A stretch of 64,000 nucleotides of DNA, taken from assembly GCA_963678705.1 (NCBI GenBank), contig OY783209.1, positions 15,500,001 to 15,564,000 on the forward strand, in the 5' to 3' direction. Positions 54,197-64,000 of the stretch are shown here, piece after piece (position 1 is the first letter of the stretch; every line of letters starts with the position of its first letter). The stretch is from Panorpa germanica. Its lineage: Eukaryota; Arthropoda; Insecta; Mecoptera; Panorpidae. A model generated the notes under the pieces. The model did not search any database, was not told the DNA's origin, and was given only the letters and a program-made list of their open reading frames with translations. The translations under genes and the position numbers were made by a program.

Positions 54197-55177
54197 TAAC
54201 ATTGTAATTTCTACCATATATAAATTTTACATACAAAATCTAATAATTTTTTATATAAACTAACTAAAAAAATATATTTTTTTTAACAAAATAAAAAATA
54301 CTACTGTTTACTAGTGTTGTCTTTTATGTATAGATTGAATTTTATTTCAAATTTTAATTCTATTTTTAAATTGAAATAATATTATTTTACATATTTATTT
54401 TACATAAACAACAAATAATTTTTCATATAAACTGACTAATCTGAACAACTTTTTTTCCAAATTTGGGATCTTTTTTTCGATTTGTAAATTATATGCCAAA
54501 GTTAGTCCATATATAAAATTGCAACTTTCTAGCCCTATTTTTACCCTTAGCAAAAACCGACCCTAAATAAAATATTTGAATTTTGAATTCTTTTTCTTAA
54601 TAACATATTTCATTATTATGTTATCCAAAATTTGAGTTTTCTTTACAGTTTCCTGCCGCGCCCCTAATTTTTTCAACGCCCCCTTTTCCAATTTTTCAAT
54701 TTCTAATTTTCAAAAAATGTTAGCATTGAACACCGTAATACTCAAAATTACGGAAAATTCAGAAGACGCCAAAAGTCTTATTATTTTTTTCTCTACGAAA
54801 TAAACAATTTTCAACAAAATGCGCGAAGTCGTTTTCGAACCACCATACAAATCGCTGCCGCATATAAACATATAAATATACACCTGGAACATTATAACAC
54901 AGGACTTGAGTTTACACAGTCGCAAAGCGACTGCTTTTTGATGTGTATAATTTGAATCCAGTAAAATAGTTCGAATTTCATTTAAAAATTTAATTCTGTT
55001 TTTGAATTGAAATATTTAACTCGTTCAATAATAAAATAATTTTTCATATAAATTAAAAATAAATAAAATTTTTTCAACAAAATTTATAACCTCGGTAAAA
55101 ACTGCTCCCGTGACCCCAAATAACATTTTTGAATTTTTTTTTTTAATAAGGACAATAAAGGCAATAAGGAAGCGAAA
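54197..55177 (-). mobile_element. Helitron 3' ends, two in tandem
   Basis: On the minus strand the helicase stop (55178) is followed by an AT-rich tail and a hairpin, CAGTCGCTTTGCGACTG (54917-54933), then a CTCAAG-like end. Directly after it a second tail starts with the same landmarks as the copy at 25.36-26.15 kb (TTATAATGTTCC, TTCGTAGAGAAAAAAA, GACTTTTGGCGTC) and decays by about 54.2 kb near AACACTAGTAAAC. This suggests a non-autonomous copy inserted behind the first 3' end. Confidence 0.55.
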
Positions 55178-55640
55178 CTAAACAAAATTATTGTGATAAC
55201 AGAACTTTTTCATATAAACTACATTGGATGGAAATGCGCTGGTATTAGATTTTCGACCTTTTGGATCAGATACTTCTATTTTAAGATTACTCGATGATTT
55301 TACTCGCGAAAGGGCTACATATAATTGATTATGTGCAAACACTGGTTCTCTTAATAAAACGCCAACCTTTTCAAATGTTTGTCCCTGCGATTTGTGGAAC
55401 TGTATTCTTTTGATAGTAAATGAAAAATTTATATCGGAAGGAGCTAAAATAATGTTTGGTATAAAAGCGCGGTTACCTAAATGACTTTCACTAATTATTT
55501 CAGCAACTATAACCGAAAAATGAAATTCCTTTATTATTAGTCTCGATCCGTTACAAAGACCATTTTTAGGGCTCATGTTTCTCAAAAGCATTATTATTGC
55601 TCCGATTTTTAAATTAAGTTTATAAAAAGGCATGTCAGCT
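55178..55640 (-). pseudogene. Helitron Rep-helicase, C-terminal part
   Basis: Minus frame with LLRNMSPKNGLCNGSRLIIK, VIVAEIISESHLG and QFHKSQGQTFEKVGVLLREP, then FAHNQLYVALSRVKSSSNLK. These are the last helicase motifs (V and VI; SQGQT and VALSR) of the PIF1-like helicase of Helitrons, which unwinds DNA in rolling-circle transposition. A short gap before KSQGQT (the usual IRLAFAMTIN-like segment is missing) shows an internal deletion. The rest of the gene continues at 62224, beyond an inserted BEL element. Confidence 0.85.
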
Positions 55641-55956
55641 TGTTTGGGTTTGGGTGTCTATATTTTATACAATTAAGTAAACACCCAAAAAATTAATATG
55701 TATAAGTTTGCTGATGTTTCGCTTATAAAACTATTGGTAATTATTTAATCCTTTATTTGAAATATACTATTGCGCCTATTGCGAAAAATGAACATGCTTT
55801 TATAAATTATAAAAAATGAATGAATAACTGAAACAAATGATTCTAGTTAATGTGATTTACAAAATTACAGGGTGACTTAGATAATAAAACATTTTAATCA
55901 TAAAAGAAATTTATAAATATTTAATAGAAGGTAAATATTTAGTTGTTTCTTTAACA
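55641..55956 (-). repeat. 3' LTR of the BEL element at 55.6-62.2 kb
   Basis: 316 bp, TGTTTGGGTTTGGG...TTCTTTAACA on the plus strand, pairing with both parts of 60604-62223. It has the single undisturbed site GATTCTAGTTAATG where the partner carries the mariner. Confidence 0.9.
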
Positions 55957-56038
55957 TACTCCCCCCGTTGATGTATCGGCAGGTGCATCAAGATTGTCTA
56001 AGGGTAGTAAGGCAATTTTTCTTACGGCTCTAGTAGTT

Positions 56039-56900
56039 TCACCATATTGTGTGTTTTAATACTGCTACTCGTGCTTGTGAATCTGTGCCTGGTAAAGATT
56101 TTATTATTTGTCCTAACGCCCATTGGGTTGATGGCATATTGTCATCCTTTATTAGGACCAGAGATCCTATTTTAATGTCTGGACTAGTAGTTGTCTTCCA
56201 TTTACTTCTTTGTTGGCAGTGATTGATATAATCAGATGACCATCTTTTCCAGTAATGTTGAATACAATCTTGTATATGAGAGAAGCGTTGCATTTTATTT
56301 AAGCTAACTGGAGGTTGCGCTGCTGGTGTGATACTAGTAATAAGGCGACCGATAATTAAGTATCCAGGAGTGATAGGAGTTAAATAGTTAGGGTCAGAGG
56401 ACATTGCATATAATGATCGGGAATTTAAGATTGTTTCTACTTGTGTCAAAAGAGTATATAAATCTTTATAAGAAAGATAACTATTCATTAGAACTTTTTT
56501 CAAATGACTAAGTAGATTTTACATTCGTTTCCCACAGCCTACCAAAATGTGGAGGTCTGGGTGGTTTGAGTTTCCAAGTAATGGATAATTCAGAAGCAGA
56601 AACTGCAAGTTTAGAAGTCTTTTACTCATTAGCATGAAATTTTGCTAAAATATTGTTAGTTTTTACAAAGTTTGTTCCATTATCGGAGCATATAGTGTAA
56701 GGTTTTCCACTGCGAGATATAAACCGATTAAGTGCTGCGAGGAAACATTCGAGTCATTTCAGTAACAAATTCAAAATGATTTGCTTTAGTAGTAAAGTAT
56801 ATATATATAAAAAAGTATAAGCTGCTTTAATGAAAGCTCCTTAAAAGTCCTTACCGATTTTTAAATAATATCGGACCGGCATAATCAACATAATATTAAT
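56039..56900 (-). pseudogene. BEL integrase, decayed
   Basis: The minus frame at 56039-56503 reads VETILNSRSLYAMSSDPNYL, ITPGYLIIGRL and IKIGSLVLIKDDNMPSTQWA, the C-terminal part of BEL integrase. Upstream (56515-56690) scraps such as PPHFGRLWE with the catalytic Glu, and a DNGTNF-like second Asp site, can be read in other frames. The zinc finger and first Asp are not clear. Confidence 0.8.
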
Positions 56901-57440
56901 TAAGGTTTACATTTAAAAGGCCACAAATCCGAAGATTGTTTAATCCATAAAAGGTATGAACACCATAAATAATTATTTATGACTTGGTTAGCAATTGTAC
57001 CATGGGAAATATAATCAGCAGGGTTACTGTCTTTAGGTATGTGACTCCATTGAAACGGGTCCATCATAATTGATTGTATTTCAGAGATACGATTAGCTAT
57101 AAATACCTTTAAAGTATGTGGTGAAAGTTTTAACCAAGATAATACTATTGTCGAATCAGACCAAAGTATAACTTTATTAATCTTGATAGGTAGAGTGCTT
57201 ATTAATTTTTGAGTCATTCTACTCAATATTAAAGCTGAGCATAACTCTAAACAAGGAATGCTAAGTATTTTTAGTGGTGCAACCTTAGATTTAGAATGTA
57301 TTAACGATACTTGTGAATCGCCTTGAATGTTAAAAGATTTAAAATATACGCAGGCGCCATAAGCCTTTTCTGAGGCATCACAAAAATCGTGTAACTCTAT
57401 ATTAATGCAGTCTAAGATTATAACTTTCCTAAGTATTGAA
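56900..57440 (-). pseudogene. BEL RNase H
   Basis: Minus translation includes ELHDFCDASEKAYGA upstream of 57250, then MSRMTQKLISTLPIKINKVI, LWSDSTIVLSWLKLSPHTLK and HIPKDSNPADYISHG. These match the RNase H of Pao-type elements (the second copy at 51 kb is homologous). Interrupted by stops. Confidence 0.75.
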
Positions 57441-57580
57441 TAGTTATTTAATTCTGGTAAATTTTGTATTAATGTTCAAAATTCAACCAAATTTTGTGGT
57501 AATTCATCATCCCAATTCAATTTATGTAACCATAATGCTTGAATCATAATTTTAAATGGAATGATGCAAGGTGATAGTAA

Positions 57581-58411
57581 TCATAAGGAATTAAATATTT
57601 TGGAAATAAATAACAAAATATTGCGTTTAGTATATTTATTAGGTGGCTTTAAAGTAATATTATACTTAAAGGTGTCGGATTCAGAATCCCATTTTACTCC
57701 AAGAGTCTTAACATTTTCCGAATCATTAGAATCGATTATAAAATGTTTATCCGAGTTAGTACCTTTGATACCTGATAATAATATATGTGAATTTGATATC
57801 CAATTTCTTAATTTAAAACCAGTGCTGTACAAAATTAGATTAATTCTATGACAACGTTCAGCAAGTTGCTTCAGGTTTGGATTATTGAAATGTGGATATT
57901 CTAGTTTGATGTGTTTAGGAATCACAAAGTTTGAAATATTTATTTCAGAGTGCTGTATTTTATTAGTTATTTTGTCCATAACTAGACAATTATACTGTGC
58001 AGTTAAAGATTGTATATTTATATTTATTTTAGAAGTGATATTTGTAGATGCATTGCTAATTCCAGATATAACTACACTAGTATTCGTTAAGTTGTTACTT
58101 AATTTAAGAGCTGGATGCTTAGTTATAAATCTGGTTTGACTTCCATTATCAAGTAATGCCCTTGCTATAATCGATTTGCCTTTATCATCAATGTCTTCAA
58201 CTAATGCTGTTGAAAGCAAAGTTTGATTAGCATTTAGAGTTTGAGTTGTGAAAGTATCACTAAAGGTGGAGGGTATAGCTAAATCATTTTGATGTGGTTT
58301 AAAGGTCGAAGGAGATAAGTGCAACAAAGTATGATGCATCTTACCAAATACATTACATGAGTATTTTGAAGTGCATTTTTTAGTAAGGTGACCTTTTCTC
58401 ATACAGTTCAA
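57581..58411 (-). pseudogene. BEL zinc knuckle and protease joined to a late reverse transcriptase segment
   Basis: A 276-codon minus frame. CMRKGHLTKKC is a knuckle, ARALLDNGSQTRFITKHPAL is the protease active site with DNG in place of DSG, and FVIPKHIKLEYPHFNNPNLK is the protease end. The frame then jumps to LAERCHRINLILYSTGFKLR and WISNSHILLSGI, which belong near the end of reverse transcriptase. The body of reverse transcriptase is therefore deleted, again without loss of frame. Confidence 0.8.
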
Positions 58412-58543
58412 ACATAAATTATGTTTTCTGGCTTGTTTAATACGTGAACTTATTGTCCAATTAGAAAATGTCTTGCATTGGTAGACTGGGTGATTGCCAT
58501 TACAAAAATAGCATTTATTATTCTGAGAAACTACTACAGATTT

Positions 58544-59890
58544 CTAAGACTTGGGTTTCGCACTAACTTTTAAATATTCACGTTGCTCATCAATTTCATG
58601 GGCGCGTTCCAACATGCTTGATAGAAGTGAATCAATAGTTAGAAAATCATTTTTAGAGCTTTGAGACAAATGCCATTGAGCTCTAGTCGAAGAATCTAAC
58701 TTTTTGAGAATTAAAGCGGTAGTATATTGATCCTTATGTTTTTCAGATATATAAGGAATACTATTTTCCAAAGACTTTACATATTTTCTAATAAGGGATG
58801 CGGTGGTTCTCAAGTTATCACTAGATTCTAAATTTAAATTAGAGATATTTAAAATTGAATTAATGTGATGAGAAATTCTTTGCTCTGTATTGTCGTAAGT
58901 TTCAAGCAAAAGTTCCAGCATAAATTGTAGTTTCCCAGTAAACAATTTGGTGAAGTGTCCTATTTGGTGAAGTTCGAGTCACTCGTACAATTCTATTCTA
59001 ACGCTTTACAAGTTCTCTACCTGTCACAGATTTTGTGTTAGTTTTTCATAATAATATTCTTTCTTTTTCCAACATCATTCATTAAGTATTTCTGTTTCTT
59101 TCCCACATGGGTATATTTTTATTATCCGGTCATAAATCATAAACCTACTCCGCTTTTAATTCAGCAGTGAACCGTCGTTGCAATGTCTGTAGCTCATAAA
59201 AAGGACCTTTCCTATGAACGACTGAATAGAAAACGAACACGTTCCAGACAAAAAATTCATGATATGTAATAGAAATTAAGTAGAATTTACTCCAAAATGT
59301 TTACTGGGTTTGGCCATTAATTTCTACGTATGATATGTTATCAAGTGCTTCACCCTTTAAACAACTTCTAAGCAAATGAAGCTTTTTGAGATTAGAGAAA
59401 TTAACTTGACTGTGAATCAAGCTTATATAATTTGATTACAATAGGCATTCCAACTTGCAATATCACCGCAGAAACTAAGTACTGAGGTATGAGGTTTTTC
59501 AATATCGTTAATAGTATGAGTGCATGCATTACTTATATTTAGAGATGATTCCGGTTCAGAATCTAGGATTGCATTTAATACGGAGTCTACTTTTAAATGT
59601 TTATTGTTAAAATCAGCACGTATATCATGTATTCTTTTTATTTCAGAAGCATTATCAATAATTAGCTCCAGTATTGAAGTGCAAGTTTCTTGTAATTCAT
59701 CATACAGAGGTAAACATCTTTTTTTAAAAGATCTTATTTTATAAATATTATAAGTAGAAGGATCATCTACATTTATTTTATCAATTAATTTGATATGAAT
59801 ATCTAAAGTAGATTGAATGCAATGCAATTTAGCATTTAGTTTTCTTAATACTGCCATGATGATAATAAATATTAATAAATATTTAATCAA
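58544..59890 (-). pseudogene. gag: BEL Gag, interrupted
   Basis: Two minus frames. 59423-59890 holds the N-terminal coiled region (AVLRKLNAKLHCIQSTLDIH, then SVLSFCGDIASWNAY). 58544-58945 holds the capsid core (YDNTEQRISHHINSILNISN, ALILKKLDSSTRAQWHLSQS, MLERAHEIDEQREYLKVSAK). The 480 bp between them has stops and no readable Gag. DUF1759-like assignment rests on the second part. The knuckle and protease follow downstream. Confidence 0.72.
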
Positions 59891-59917
59891 AATAGTAAAT
59901 AAGTTATGTATATACCT

Positions 59918-60091
59918 AACAACTTTGTGGGGTTGAGGTGTAGATGATTAAAAATATACGTATAAAATCAACTTTGTGGGGTTGACGGATATTTAAATTT
60001 ATGTATATACCTTTGAAATCAACTTTGTGGGGTTGAGGTATACATAAATTATAGTATATACCTATAAAATCAACTTTGTGGGGTTGAGGTA
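59918..60091 (-). repeat. Four copies of a 22-nt motif in the BEL leader
   Basis: The core CAACTTTGTGGGGTTGA (plus strand) occurs at about 59919, 59969, 60020 and 60071, spaced about 50 bp, with flanking TATAC(C)T also repeated. It lies just upstream of gag in element orientation. Confidence 0.85.
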
Positions 60092-60353
60092 TAAGTGACC
60101 ATTTCTATGAGAACGAATGTAAAATATAATATTGAAAGCATTTATAAACAAGATGCAAATGGGGTTAGTAATTATTTATCGGTAACTATCGGGATCAATA
60201 ACTAAATCATATATGCAGTATTTTTATGCTCCAGATAATCAATTTCCAGCTATGTTGTAGTGTAATATGCAGAATTTCAATATTTTACCTCATAATCAAT
60301 TATCGAAGATGTTGTGGATTCACTTTGTTCAATTCATAATAACGGTTCAAAAA

Positions 60354-60603
60354 TGGTTGGTTGACAACATCCGTTGCTCAATGGAACAATGGTTGGTTGA
60401 AGACATCCGTTGCTATAAGCACCAATGGTTGGTTGACAACATCCGTTGCTCAATGGAACAATGGTTGGTTGACGACATCCGTTGCTATAAGCACCAATGG
60501 TTGGTTGACGACATCCGTTGCTCAATGGAACAATGGTTGGTTGACGACATCCGTTGCTATAAAGACCAATGGTTGGTTTACGATATCTGGCTCGAAGGAC
60601 CAA
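60354..60603 (-). repeat. 36-bp tandem array that includes the primer-binding site
   Basis: Seven units. Two variants alternate (ending CTCAATGGAACAA or CTATAAGCACCAA on the plus strand), so the higher-order period is 72 bp. The unit nearest the LTR contains the primer site TGGTCCTTCGAGCCAGAT (60585-60602, minus strand). Every other unit has a diverged match to it (TTGGTGCTTATAGC or TTGTTCCATTGAGC). The array seems to have grown by duplicating the primer-site segment. Confidence 0.85.
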
Positions 60604-60799
60604 TGTTTGGATTTGGGTGTTTATATTTTATACAATTAAGTAAACACCCAAAAAATTAATATGTATAGGTTTGCTGATGTTTCGTTTATAAAACTATTGG
60701 TAATTATTTAATCCTTTATTTGAAATATACTATTGCGAAAAATGAACATGCTTTTATAAACTATAAAAAATGAATGAATAACTGAAACAAATGATTCTA

Positions 60800-62110
60800 C
60801 ACGGTGTCCAGAAAGGGTATCGGGTATTTGTTTTCGCGCCATATTCGAAACGGGGCGTCTAAAGGGTGCGGGGAGGGGTTCGTGGCGTCCGCCATTCTGT
60901 GGAGTTTTAGTCACGATAGAACAGTACTCGGGGATGCATCGCGCATTTTGCGTACGAGCGTATTATCGTAATGGTGATTCAATAGTGACTGCTCAACGTC
61001 TCTATCGTGCGGAATATCGTACACGCCACGCGCCAAGTGACGATAGCATTAGGAAATGGATCAGGATGTTCGAGAATACAGGTGCGACAGTTAAAATTCA
61101 AAACTCTGGTCGTCCTCGTTCAGTTCGCGATGAAAAAACAATTGAAGAAGTTGAGGCGTCGGTTCGTCAAAATCCGTCTGTATCCATCCGAAAGCGAAGC
61201 CAAGCGTTGAACATCAAAAAATCGTCTTTACATCACATTTTAAAGAAAGACTTACATCTAAAAGCCTATAAAATTCAATTGGTTCAAGAATTGAAGGATA
61301 CGGACTATGCTAATCGACTGAATTTTGCGAACGAAGTGCTGCAGCGATTTGACAACTTTAACAACATACTGTTCAGTGACGAAGCAAATTTTCACCTGAA
61401 TGGTCATGTTAATAAGCAGAATTGTCGGTACTGGGCAGTGGAGAATCCGAGACGAAAGCATGAACGACCCCTGCATAGCCCGAAGGTCGTTGTTTGGGCC
61501 GCTATGTCTGCTAAAGGCATAATTGGTCCTTATTTTCATGAAGATCAACGAGGCCGAGCAATTAATGTGAATAGTTGCTAATGTGATAGTATTGCGATAT
61601 GTTGCGAAATTTTTTGGTCCCAGAGTTGCAGGAGTTTGCAGGTTTCAACTCAAGAACGTGGTTCCAGCAAGATGGGGCCACTTGCCATACCTCAAATAAC
61701 TCAATGGAAGTTGTTAACGAGTTATTCCCTAATAAAGTCATTTGGCGAAGGGGTAACATCAACTGGCCTCCCAGAAGCCCCGACCTTAGCCCGCTTGACT
61801 ATTTTGCATGGGGATACCTTAAAAGTAAGGTTTATCAAAACAATCCGATGAATCTAACCCAGTTAAAGCAAAACATCAGGTCAGAAATGGCAGCAATATC
61901 GATAGCTATGTGTCAACGTGTTATCGCCAATCTTCGTTTCCGTTTAGAAGAGTGCCAGCAACGTAACGGTCATCATTTGGATAACGTCATCTTTTCCAAA
62001 TAATTCTCCAATTCATATGCTAATAATAAACAATAAACTTTTTTATTGCATACAAATAATTTTTGTTTCATTGAACTTACAAATACCCGATACCCTTTCT
62101 GGACACCTTG
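60800..62110 (+). mobile_element. Mariner-type element with DD41D spacing
   Basis: Inverted ends of 31 bp with one mismatch (CAAGGTGTCCAGAAAGGGTA-type, left end CACGGTG). TA duplication at 60798-60799 and 62111-62112, proved by the undisturbed partner LTR. 1311 bp with one transposase gene in two frames. Confidence 0.93.
60934..62003 (+). pseudogene. Mariner transposase, DD41D, one frame break
   Basis: ATG at 60934 begins MHRAFCVRAYYRNGDSIVTA. The N-terminal helix-turn-helix region includes IRKWIRMFENTGATVKIQNS and GRPRSV. Catalytic residues: Asp in LFSDEANFHL, Asp in WFQQDGATCH, third Asp in SPDLSPLDYFAWGYLK, with 41 residues between the second and third, the spacing of the rosa/DD41D group. 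The first frame ends at TAA 61579-61581 after NVNSC. The second frame carries on (YCDM then LRNFLVPELQEF) to TAA at 62001-62003. The small frame break near 61570-61600 is the only defect seen. Confidence 0.93.
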
Positions 62111-62223
62111 TAGTTAATGTGATTTACAAAATTACAAGGTGACTTAGATAATAAAACATTTTAATCATAAAAGAAATTTATAAATATTTAATAGAAGGTA
62201 AATATTTAGTTGTTTCTTTAACA

Positions 62224-62970
62224 CAGCTGGCGTTAAACTGTTTAAAAGTTCTATTGGAAAATTATTGTGTTCAGCCTCCGAATCAGCTAAAACAGAATCA
62301 TTACTAAGATAACTAATAGTCTCGCCATTTAAAACATTTAAAATTTCTTCATTTATTTCTAACCTATGCTCATTTAATGGACATAAAATAACGCGCGATT
62401 TCTGATCAGTAGTGAAATTAAATTAATTTAATAATGAAAATAAATTAATATCTTCTTATATTTCGTTTACTAATGACTTATTAGCTATAAAATTTGATGG
62501 AATTTTAACCACCCTTATTCGCCAATCTTAAGTAGCCATGTTACTCATTTTCTTCTTCTGAAACCCTCAAATTGATTGTTAAATGTTGCACGCTAAAAAC
62601 AGAGCATAAACTACTATTTTGAATGCAAGATGCAAGTCTTGAACTGAACCGCGTTTTACTAGTAGATACACTCGAAAGTCTCCCCCTAAGTAACATAATT
62701 TTATTGCCAAATGGTTCGTTATTATTCATTAAATCGCGGAGGCATATATCGATTATATCTAAAGCAAAATAAGGTGCCATTGTAACCTCATCTTATATAA
62801 TTAATTTAGCTTCTTTCTGTAATTTGCAATCAACTGAATTGTGCCTTATTGATTAAGTTCAGTCTGCATTTAAAGGAACTGGTAATTTAAATAGCTAATG
62901 TATAGTACGCATTTCTTTTCATAATGTTGCGGCTATACCAGTTCATGCAATTGATACAGCTGTTATTCCT
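62224..62970 (-). pseudogene. Helitron Rep-helicase, upstream part
   Basis: Minus frames give GIAATL and LFKLPVPLN (near 62880-62940), QKEAKLII.DEVTMAPYFAL (Walker B-like, with a stop in place of Trp), IDICLRDLMNNNEPFGNKIM and CIQNSSLCSVFSVQHLTINL. This is the middle of the PIF1-like helicase. It joins the C-terminal part at 55640 once the BEL element is removed. Walker A was not found, nor the Rep nuclease, so the left part of the gene is lost or lies beyond decay. Confidence 0.78.
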
Positions 62971-63650
62971 TATAGACCAGGGTAGATAATTTTAGAAACG
63001 AAAGAAAATTGAAGTAGGATGAAACCTTTTGGAAAAGGAAGGGAATACCACTAAAATGAAAGGAAAAATTAATTACGGGCGATCTGAGGTTGGGAAGGGG
63101 TAGGGGGTGAGTTTTTAAGGGTAAAAGTCGGTAAATCTCGATTTCCGGCAAAACTACAAGTCCTATCGAAAAAAGTTAAATGGCAAAGTTGTAGATAATG
63201 AAAAGATCTACAACTTTTGTATCTATACTTTTTCTCCAAAACCTCAAAATTCATGTGAAAAATCAAGAAAAACACATTTTTGATCTTTTATTTTTATCTT
63301 TTACAAAATTTTTTTTTTTTTCATGATATTTGGTGAAAACCTACCTCTTTATGTCCCAAACACACTGGAATTTTGAAGATTTAAAATATTAATTTTTTCA
63401 CCCTATTTTGACTCGATATCGAAAAAGCACCCTAATTTTCAATCGAAAATTCTCACGTCAAAATATCTGATTTTTCAAAAAAGTCGGTGGGCTTTTTGTT
63501 CGTTGAAATCTCTATTTTCTGATGGTGTAAAAAAAAAATACATTGCAATGGAAAAATTTTTCAGAAAAACGAAAAATACTAAAATTCGAATTTTTTTTTT
63601 TAATCTTTATGTACAATTTTGAGGTATTCATTAAAATTTTTACTTTAATT
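62971..63650. other. Low-complexity, A/T-rich interval
   Basis: No gene is supported. It contains a TGTAGATNNTGAAAAGATCTACA inverted pair around 63192-63218 and several homopolymer runs. Resembles dispersed insect repeat DNA, family not recognised. Confidence 0.35.
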
Positions 63651-63652
63651 AC

Positions 63653-64000
63653 TCAAAAAACGTTAGGTTCGATCAGCTGTATAGTTTTTGATGGGTACCC
63701 TGAAAATGAAAAATCAATTACTGTGTCAACAGTACCAGCAGTTCATTCAACTAAAAAAGGAGAACGTAGTCGTAGAAAGACGTCAGACAATATTCCAGAG
63801 TTCAATTATCAAAACCATACAAAAATACCATTTTTGCAAGAAAATTTTTTATCTAATGAGAAAAACAAAGACAAAATAATAAAATCGTTAATGCAAGTAT
63901 TACAGTCAAAAGGATTTTCCTGTAAACAAGCTAAAGAAGATGCTTACATTATTAAGACCTCGATAGAAATTGCCAAAGATACTAATAAAACTGTCATTGT
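63653..64000 (+). CDS. Partial nuclease-like (PIN/FEN-fold?) protein of a repeated insect family
   Basis: A frame open to the window edge reads ISCIVFDGYPENEKSIT, then FLQENFLSNEKNKDKIIKSL, KGFSCKQAKEDAYIIKTSIE and KTVIV. It resembles a family repeated in insect genomes with FDGY near the start, FLSNxxNKxxFI, QAxxDADTLI and, next, TxVIVGEDVDLLxLL, which looks like a FEN1/PIN-type nuclease fold. Here the DAD acid is replaced in part (EDAY). The likely exon start is after TTAG at 63662-63665, but the frame is open a little upstream. The end lies outside the window. Family memory is approximate; function unknown. Confidence 0.45.

Larger units (their letters stand above)
55641..62223 (-). mobile_element. 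Old BEL/Pao element inserted in the Helitron helicase
   Basis: Target duplication CAGCT at 55636-55640 and 62224-62228. LTRs at 55641-55956 and 60604-62223 (the latter enlarged by a mariner). Minus-strand order: 5' LTR, tRNA-Tyr primer site, 36-bp repeat array, leader with 22-nt repeats, gag, protease fused to a reverse transcriptase remnant, RNase H, integrase, polypurine tract (TCAACGGGGGGAGTA), 3' LTR. Coding parts are full of breaks. Confidence 0.9.
60604..62223 (-). repeat. 5' LTR of the BEL element, split by a mariner
   Basis: Pairs with 55641-55956. LTR sequence at 60604-60799 and 62113-62223. Followed by the CAGCT target duplication. Confidence 0.88.

Noticed and set aside
60354..60603. 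CRISPR-like look of a regular array
   Set aside because: Units are contiguous 36-bp repeats without unique spacers, in a eukaryotic retroelement.
60267..60659. Open frames on both strands across the 36-bp array, with repeated peptides
   Set aside because: 36 is a multiple of three, so any frame without a stop stays open through the array. It lies in a retroelement leader with no start context or domain.
1..64000. tRNA and rRNA genes
   Set aside because: No cloverleaf-forming segment with A and B boxes and no rRNA core was recognised; tRNA-like matches are only retroelement primer sites. A tRNAscan run would be decisive.

Overview
The window is AT-rich invertebrate DNA, almost certainly insect. 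The evidence is the set of mobile elements: an errantivirus with an env gene, several BEL/Pao, Ty3/gypsy and Ty1/copia elements, jockey-like and I-like LINEs, a Helitron, a mariner with DD41D spacing and a PIF/Harbinger-like element. Eukaryotic splice signals and a C2H2 zinc-finger gene agree with this. I cannot fix the order; no rRNA, tRNA, CRISPR or bacterial feature was seen. Nearly everything recognisable is transposon-derived. The one likely host gene is a zinc-finger gene at about 21.0-40.7 kb, broken by two retrotransposons and a frameshift.

Layout. 0-1.3 kb: copia gag, gypsy gag and LINE scraps. 1.3-7.9 kb: an errantivirus (gag, duplicated integrase remnants, env, paired LTRs, ATAT target duplication) inside that LINE scrap. 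8.3-9.0 kb: a lone BEL-type LTR. 9.2-15.7 kb: a gypsy pol split by a jockey-like LINE (9774-14125; 11-bp target duplication). 15.7-18.7 kb: a second, internally deleted gypsy holding a 1.2-kb PIF/Harbinger-like element with a MADF-like coding remnant. 18.7-20.9 kb: little recognisable. 21.0-40.7 kb: the zinc-finger pseudogene, split by a 12.8-kb Ty3/gypsy element on the minus strand (21426-34182) and by a full-length I-type LINE (34316-40068) with both long ORFs open. 41.7-46.9 kb: a young BEL element with near-identical LTRs but in-frame internal deletions. 48.8-51.3 kb: an old BEL copy. 52.0-54.2 kb: a deleted copia. 54.2-63.0 kb: a minus-strand Helitron whose helicase is split by a BEL element (55641-62223), whose own 5' LTR carries the mariner. 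The right edge holds part of a nuclease-like gene.

The most notable system is the gypsy element at 21.4-34.2 kb. Its minus-strand order is gag, protease, macro domain, spacer domain, reverse transcriptase, RNase H, integrase. The macro domain resembles the OARD1/TARG1 ADP-ribosyl hydrolase family and lies at the start of the pol frame. Gag to protease and protease to pol each need a -1 frame change, and each junction carries a canonical slippery heptamer (TTTAAAC and GGGAAAA). The first is followed by a stem-loop. This looks like a retroelement with two programmed frameshifts and a captured ADP-ribose enzyme.

Nested insertions give a relative history. The zinc-finger gene predates the gypsy and the I LINE. 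A 530-bp TTAA element entered one gypsy LTR after integration. The Helitron predates the BEL element inside it, which predates the mariner.
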